A stretch of DNA of 9,477 nt. Origin: Archaeoglobus sp. (GTDB taxonomy: Archaea > Halobacteriota > Archaeoglobi > Archaeoglobales > Archaeoglobaceae). The stretch's first letter is position 1. Every line of letters starts with the position of its first letter. Positions 7,100 through 9,477 of the stretch are shown here, one piece after another. The stretch is taken from the NCBI GenBank assembly GCA_003978865.1, contig QNXS01000095.1, forward strand, positions 1 to 9,477, read 5' to 3'. The notes beneath the pieces were generated by a model. It was not told the DNA's origin. It ran no database searches and saw only the letters and a program-made list of their open reading frames with translations. Made by a program: the position numbers and the translations under genes.

Positions 7100-7112
7100 A
7101 TAATCACATCTG
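7097..7112. promoter_or_regulatory. Small inverted repeat, possible operator
   Basis: CAGAT-AATCAC-ATCTG forms 5-bp arms around a 6-bp centre, just upstream of the regulator's TATA box and about 25 bp before the TATA-like element of the rpl1 operon. A winged-helix dimer could bind here, but arms this short occur by chance. Confidence 0.25.
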
Positions 7113-7135
7113 TTTAGCTATTTTAGCACCGTTAA

Positions 7136-7143
7136 TTTAAAAT
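7136..7143 (+). promoter_or_regulatory. Predicted TATA box of the rpl1-rplP0-rpl12 operon
   Basis: TTTAAAAT at 7136-7143 is the best TATA-like element before rpl1. It would put the transcript start near 7166 and give a leader of about 53 nt. A second AT-rich candidate (CTATTTTAG, about 7118-7126) would start the transcript near 7148 and include more of the leader structure. The purine-rich BRE is weak in both cases. Confidence 0.45.
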
Positions 7144-7180
7144 ACTCTAAGCACTACGGGCTGAAAGTTCTGTGAAACTG

Positions 7181-7218
7181 CCGTAGGAGGCGTAAGCCGT
7201 AGACTACGGAGGGGTAGT
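7181..7218 (+). promoter_or_regulatory. Predicted L1-binding mRNA operator in the rpl1 leader
   Basis: The leader can fold as an outer stem CCGTAG (7181-7186) with CTACGG (7204-7209). The internal loop is GA opposite GTAGA, and the inner stem GGC (7189-7191) with GCC (7196-7198) is closed by a GTAA tetraloop. The asymmetric loop flanked by AGGAGGC and AAGCCG matches, from memory, the L1 operator in Methanococcus vannielii mRNA, a mimic of the L1 site on 23S rRNA. Here it lies before the gene, not inside it. The Shine-Dalgarno GGAGGGG (7208-7214) begins in the outer stem, so L1 binding would block ribosome access to ATG 7219. Confidence 0.7.
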
Positions 7219-7860
7219 ATGTTGGTAGAAAAAGAAAAGCTTATAGACGCTGTAAGAAAGGCAGTTGAAGAAGCTAAACCAAGAAGGTTCGTTGAAACGG
7301 TGGAAATAGCGGTAAACTTAAAGAATGTTGATATGAAGAAACCTGAAAACAGGATAGACACGGTTGTAACGCTACCACATGGGACAGGAAAACCAAGGAA
7401 AGTTGCTGTATTTGCAAGGGGTGACACAGCATTAAAAGCAAAAGAGGCTGGAGCTTATATAATATCTCCAGAAGATATAGATGAACTCGCGAAGAACAAG
7501 AGAAAAGCAAAGAAGATTGCAAAGGAGTACGACTTCTTTATTGCAGAAGCACCTCTAATGCCCGATATAGGTAAGAAGCTTGGACCTATACTTGGACCGA
7601 GAGGTAAAATGCCACTACCAATACCTCCAGCTTCAGACCCAACTCCACATATTGAAAGACTTAAGAAGTCAGTAAAGATAAGAACAAGAGATAAAGTAAC
7701 GTTCCATGCACCAGTGGGCAATAGGAAAATGGACCCAAGCAAGATAGCAGATAATGCTTTAGAGGTGCTTAAAGTGGTTGAGAACAAGTACGAGAGCCAG
7801 CAAAACATCAAATCTGTGTACGTAAAAACCACAATGGGTCCTGCAGTAAGGGTTATGTGA
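7219..7860 (+). CDS. rpl1: Large-subunit ribosomal protein L1 (uL1)
   Basis: 213 residues, the usual archaeal L1 length. L1 forms the mobile stalk that contacts the E-site tRNA, and in archaea it can repress its own mRNA. The signature region GKKLGPILGPRGKMPLP lies at 118-134, and the C-terminal TTMGPAVRV at 204-212 is typical. Domain I is built from residues about 1-65 and 153-213, with domain II inserted between. ATG 7219 follows GGAGGGG (7208-7214) with suitable spacing. The gene is first in a run with rplP0 and rpl12. No L11 gene precedes it, because the adjacent upstream gene is on the other strand. Confidence 0.97.
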   Translation: MLVEKEKLIDAVRKAVEEAKPRRFVETVEIAVNLKNVDMKKPENRIDTVVTLPHGTGKPRKVAVFARGDTALKAKEAGAYIISPEDIDELAKNKRKAKKIAKEYDFFIAEAPLMPDIGKKLGPILGPRGKMPLPIPPASDPTPHIERLKKSVKIRTRDKVTFHAPVGNRKMDPSKIADNALEVLKVVENKYESQQNIKSVYVKTTMGPAVRVM

Positions 7861-7870
7861 GGTGAAACGT

Positions 7871-8881
7871 ATGGCAGCTGTAAAAGGCAATCCCAAACCT
7901 TGGAAACTCCAAGCTGTTGAAGAAATCAGAAGACTTTTCACGACTTATCCCGTTTTTGCTCTGGTAAGTTTCAGAGGTGTTACTTCAGGTCAGATGCAGA
8001 AGATAAGAAGAGAATTCAGAGACTTCGCGGCAATAAAAGTGATAAAAAACTCTCTTATAGAGAAAGCAGTAAAGTCGCTTGGGGGAGACTACGAAAAAGT
8101 GCTTGATTTTCTTGGTGATCAAGTAGCCATAGTTGCCACAAACCTAAATCCGTTCAAACTTTACAAAAAACTTGAAGAAACCAAAGTGCCATCACCTTTA
8201 AAACCGGGACAGATTTCTCCAGTTGATGTTGTTGTGGAGAAAGGACCGACTTCTTTTCCGCCGGGTCCAATTATCGGTGATTTACAGGCTGGAGGAATCC
8301 CTGCAGCAATTGAAAAGGGCAAGATAGTAATAAAAGATACTGTAACATTAGTAAAAGCTGGAGAACCCGTAAAACCAGAAGTGGCAAGAGCTTTAGAGTT
8401 GCTTGAGATAAAACCAGTCAAACTCGGTTTGGATACCAGAATTGTTTATGAAAACGGAATAATTTTCACACCGGATATGCTTGCTATAGATACTGAGAAA
8501 CTAACAGAAAATTTCGCAGATGCATACAGAAACGCAATAAATCTTGCAGTTAACGTAGCATACGTTACTCCTGAAACGGCAGAAATTCTAATAGCAAAGG
8601 CAGTGATTGATGCAAGGAACTTAGCCATCAATGCCGCTATATTTGAGAAAGACGTAATAGAGGATATAATAGCAAAAGCTCATACAGATATGCTTGCCTT
8701 GGCATCTTGCTTGAGTGATGATGCACTTGACGATGAGTTGAAGTCTATGGTACGCACAACTGTAACTGTGAGTGAAGAGAGAAAAGAAGAGGAAGAAAAA
8801 GAGGAGACAAAAGAGGAAGAAGAGGAGGAAGAAGAAAAAGAGGAAGAAGCTATAGAGGGGCTTGGAGCACTCTTTGGCTAA
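7871..8881 (+). CDS. rplP0: Large-subunit ribosomal protein L10 / acidic protein P0 (uL10)
   Basis: 336 residues. L10 binds 23S rRNA beside L11 through its N-terminal domain (KPWKLQAVEEIRRLF onward) and carries L12 dimers on C-terminal helices, forming the stalk that recruits translation GTPases. A Glu/Lys-rich tail (about 301-328) ends in the conserved hydrophobic AIEGLGALFG. I chose ATG 7871 because a strong Shine-Dalgarno, GAGGTGA (7859-7865), overlaps the rpl1 stop and lies 5 nt before it. GTG 7862 is inside that site and would add only three residues. Residues 308-336 are encoded by DNA identical to the end of rpl12. Confidence 0.96.
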   Translation: MAAVKGNPKPWKLQAVEEIRRLFTTYPVFALVSFRGVTSGQMQKIRREFRDFAAIKVIKNSLIEKAVKSLGGDYEKVLDFLGDQVAIVATNLNPFKLYKKLEETKVPSPLKPGQISPVDVVVEKGPTSFPPGPIIGDLQAGGIPAAIEKGKIVIKDTVTLVKAGEPVKPEVARALELLEIKPVKLGLDTRIVYENGIIFTPDMLAIDTEKLTENFADAYRNAINLAVNVAYVTPETAEILIAKAVIDARNLAINAAIFEKDVIEDIIAKAHTDMLALASCLSDDALDDELKSMVRTTVTVSEERKEEEEKEETKEEEEEEEEKEEEAIEGLGALFG

Positions 8882-8882
8882 A
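8792..8882 (+). repeat. 91-bp exact direct repeat, copy 1 (3' end of rplP0)
   Basis: Bases 8792-8882 are identical to 9156-9246, an offset of 364. The repeat covers residues 308-336 of L10, the TAA stop and one base beyond, and ends abruptly on both sides (G against T upstream, T against C downstream). Confidence 0.97.
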
Positions 8883-8927
8883 TTTAACCTTAACACTCAT
8901 TAAAAAATAATAAAGGAGGTTGGATGT

Positions 8928-9245
8928 ATGGAATATGTATATGCTGCACTCCTGTTGCATGCTGCTGGTAAAGAAATAAATGAAGAAAACCTGAAAACAA
9001 TCCTTGAAGCTGCCGGAATTGAAGTGAATGAAGCCAGAGTAAAGGCTCTTGTAGCAGCTCTGGAAGATGTAAATATAGATGAAGCTATATCAAAGGCTGC
9101 AATAGTGCCTGCCGCAACAGCTCCAGCAGCTCCGGTTCCAGCAGCAGAATCCGCTGAAGAAAAAGAGGAGACAAAAGAGGAAGAAGAGGAGGAAGAAGAA
9201 AAAGAGGAAGAAGCTATAGAGGGGCTTGGAGCACTCTTTGGCTAA
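8928..9245 (+). CDS. rpl12: Large-subunit ribosomal protein L12 (archaeal P1-like)
   Basis: 105 residues of the archaeal P1/P2-like type, unrelated in fold to bacterial L7/L12. The N-terminal dimerisation region (MEYVYAALLLHAAGKEINEE onward, about 1-58) is all helical. An Ala/Pro hinge follows (about 59-74), then a Glu-rich tail ending AIEGLGALFG, which contacts elongation factors. AAAGGAGGT at 8912-8920 lies 7 nt before ATG 8928, the strongest Shine-Dalgarno in the window, suiting a protein needed in several copies per ribosome. The 46-bp gap after rplP0 is AT-rich. An overlapping ATG at 8924 is out of frame. Confidence 0.97.
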   Translation: MEYVYAALLLHAAGKEINEENLKTILEAAGIEVNEARVKALVAALEDVNIDEAISKAAIVPAATAPAAPVPAAESAEEKEETKEEEEEEEEKEEEAIEGLGALFG

Positions 9246-9246
9246 A
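9156..9246 (+). repeat. 91-bp exact direct repeat, copy 2 (3' end of rpl12)
   Basis: Identical to 8792-8882, including every third codon position. It covers residues 77-105 of L12, the stop codon and one further base, in the same reading frame as copy 1. Confidence 0.97.
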
Positions 9247-9287
9247 CATTTATTTTACTTATTTTATTTTTTTATAAAATTTTTTAA
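9247..9287 (+). terminator. T-rich terminator after the ribosomal protein operon
   Basis: Right after the rpl12 stop comes a series of T tracts, the longest a run of seven near 9267-9273, and another T run near 9280-9286. The TATAAAAT between them gives slight self-complementarity. This is a typical archaeal multi-T terminator. Confidence 0.65.
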
Positions 9288-9310
9288 GTTATCAATTCTC
9301 AAACGATCAA

Positions 9311-9324
9311 GAAAAATTTAAATA
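9311..9324 (+). promoter_or_regulatory. Predicted promoter of the right-edge membrane protein gene
   Basis: GAAAAATTTAAATA at 9311-9324 combines a purine-rich BRE and a TATA box. Its centre is about 26-27 bp before ATG 9346, indicating a leaderless transcript; no Shine-Dalgarno is seen. Confidence 0.6.
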
Positions 9325-9345
9325 TTCTAAATAATTTCTTAGAAT

Positions 9346-9477
9346 ATGAGTGGCAGACCTATTGGAGTGACGATTTTGTCAATATTATCACTAATAGCCG
9401 GAATATCCGATGTTATATTGGGGGCAGTATTCCTTGTTTTTGGACAGTCTCTCAACCAGCTTTTTATTACTAAGAAT
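9346..9477 (+). CDS. Membrane protein of unknown function, N-terminal fragment
   Basis: The first 44 residues of a gene running off the right edge. It starts MSGRPIGVTILSILSLIAGI, and a hydrophobic segment from about residue 6 to 34 should form one long or two short membrane helices. The opening RPxGVTIL followed by a hydrophobic helix recurs in small uncharacterised archaeal and bacterial membrane proteins, but I cannot name a function. The predicted promoter and leaderless ATG support this as a true start. Confidence 0.65.
   Translation, partial: MSGRPIGVTILSILSLIAGISDVILGAVFLVFGQSLNQLFITKN

Noticed and set aside
8761..8860. GAA/GAG tandem repeat as a possible microsatellite or coding artefact.
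   Set aside because: It encodes the normal acidic tail of archaeal L10. Only the exact 91-bp match to rpl12 is unusual, and that is reported separately.
8621..8896. Minus-strand frame rich in Phe and Leu, looking like a membrane protein.
   Set aside because: It is the antisense of the Glu/Lys-rich L10 tail: GAA/GAG codons read backwards give Phe and Leu.

Overview
The window is archaeal chromosome. Threonyl-tRNA synthetase carries the archaeal N-terminal editing domain. There is a run of archaeal L1, L10 (P0) and L12 (P1-like) ribosomal protein genes, and a pair of enzymes specific to the archaeal mevalonate route. Promoters look archaeal (purine-rich BRE plus AT-rich TATA box about 27 bp before the start). 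The gene set, moderate AT richness and many GTG/ATG leaderless starts suggest a euryarchaeon, possibly Archaeoglobales or a relative; this assignment is inference, not proof.

Layout. 1-171 is the C-terminal end of a TatD-like metal-dependent hydrolase (+). 330-1181 is a tandem-domain universal stress protein (+), converging on tatC (-, 1192-1941). From a 92-bp divergent promoter region, thrS (+, 2034-3908) is followed after 12 bp by a small three-helix membrane protein resembling EMC6 (3921-4178). An AT-rich 84-bp convergent spacer follows. The minus-strand block read from 7060 down to 4263 holds a winged-helix regulator, a UbiD-family decarboxylase and the aconitase X large subunit. Divergent to it, a structured leader (about 7154-7218) precedes rpl1-rplP0-rpl12 (+, 7219-9245). 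The window ends inside a new membrane protein gene (9346 onward).

How the genes work together. The UbiD-like and aconitase X genes overlap by 10 bp. They fit the two steps of the modified archaeal mevalonate pathway: dehydration of 5-phosphomevalonate, then decarboxylation to isopentenyl phosphate for membrane lipids. The small dehydratase subunit is not in the window. The regulator just upstream is a candidate controller. TatC and the EMC6-like protein both concern membrane targeting or insertion. L1, L10 and L12 form the L1 stalk and the GTPase-associated stalk of the large ribosomal subunit.

Most notable points. (1) The rpl1 leader contains a hairpin that closely resembles the L1-binding mRNA operator described in Methanococcus, placed directly on the Shine-Dalgarno, with competing repeats around it. 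(2) A 91-bp exact duplicate joins the 3' ends of rplP0 and rpl12, including stop codons, which points to recent gene conversion. (3) The decarboxylase/aconitase X pair has an adjacent regulator. (4) Promoter-proximal genes mostly look leaderless, while downstream operon genes have Shine-Dalgarno sites. I found no CRISPR array, insertion sequence, tRNA or rRNA gene.
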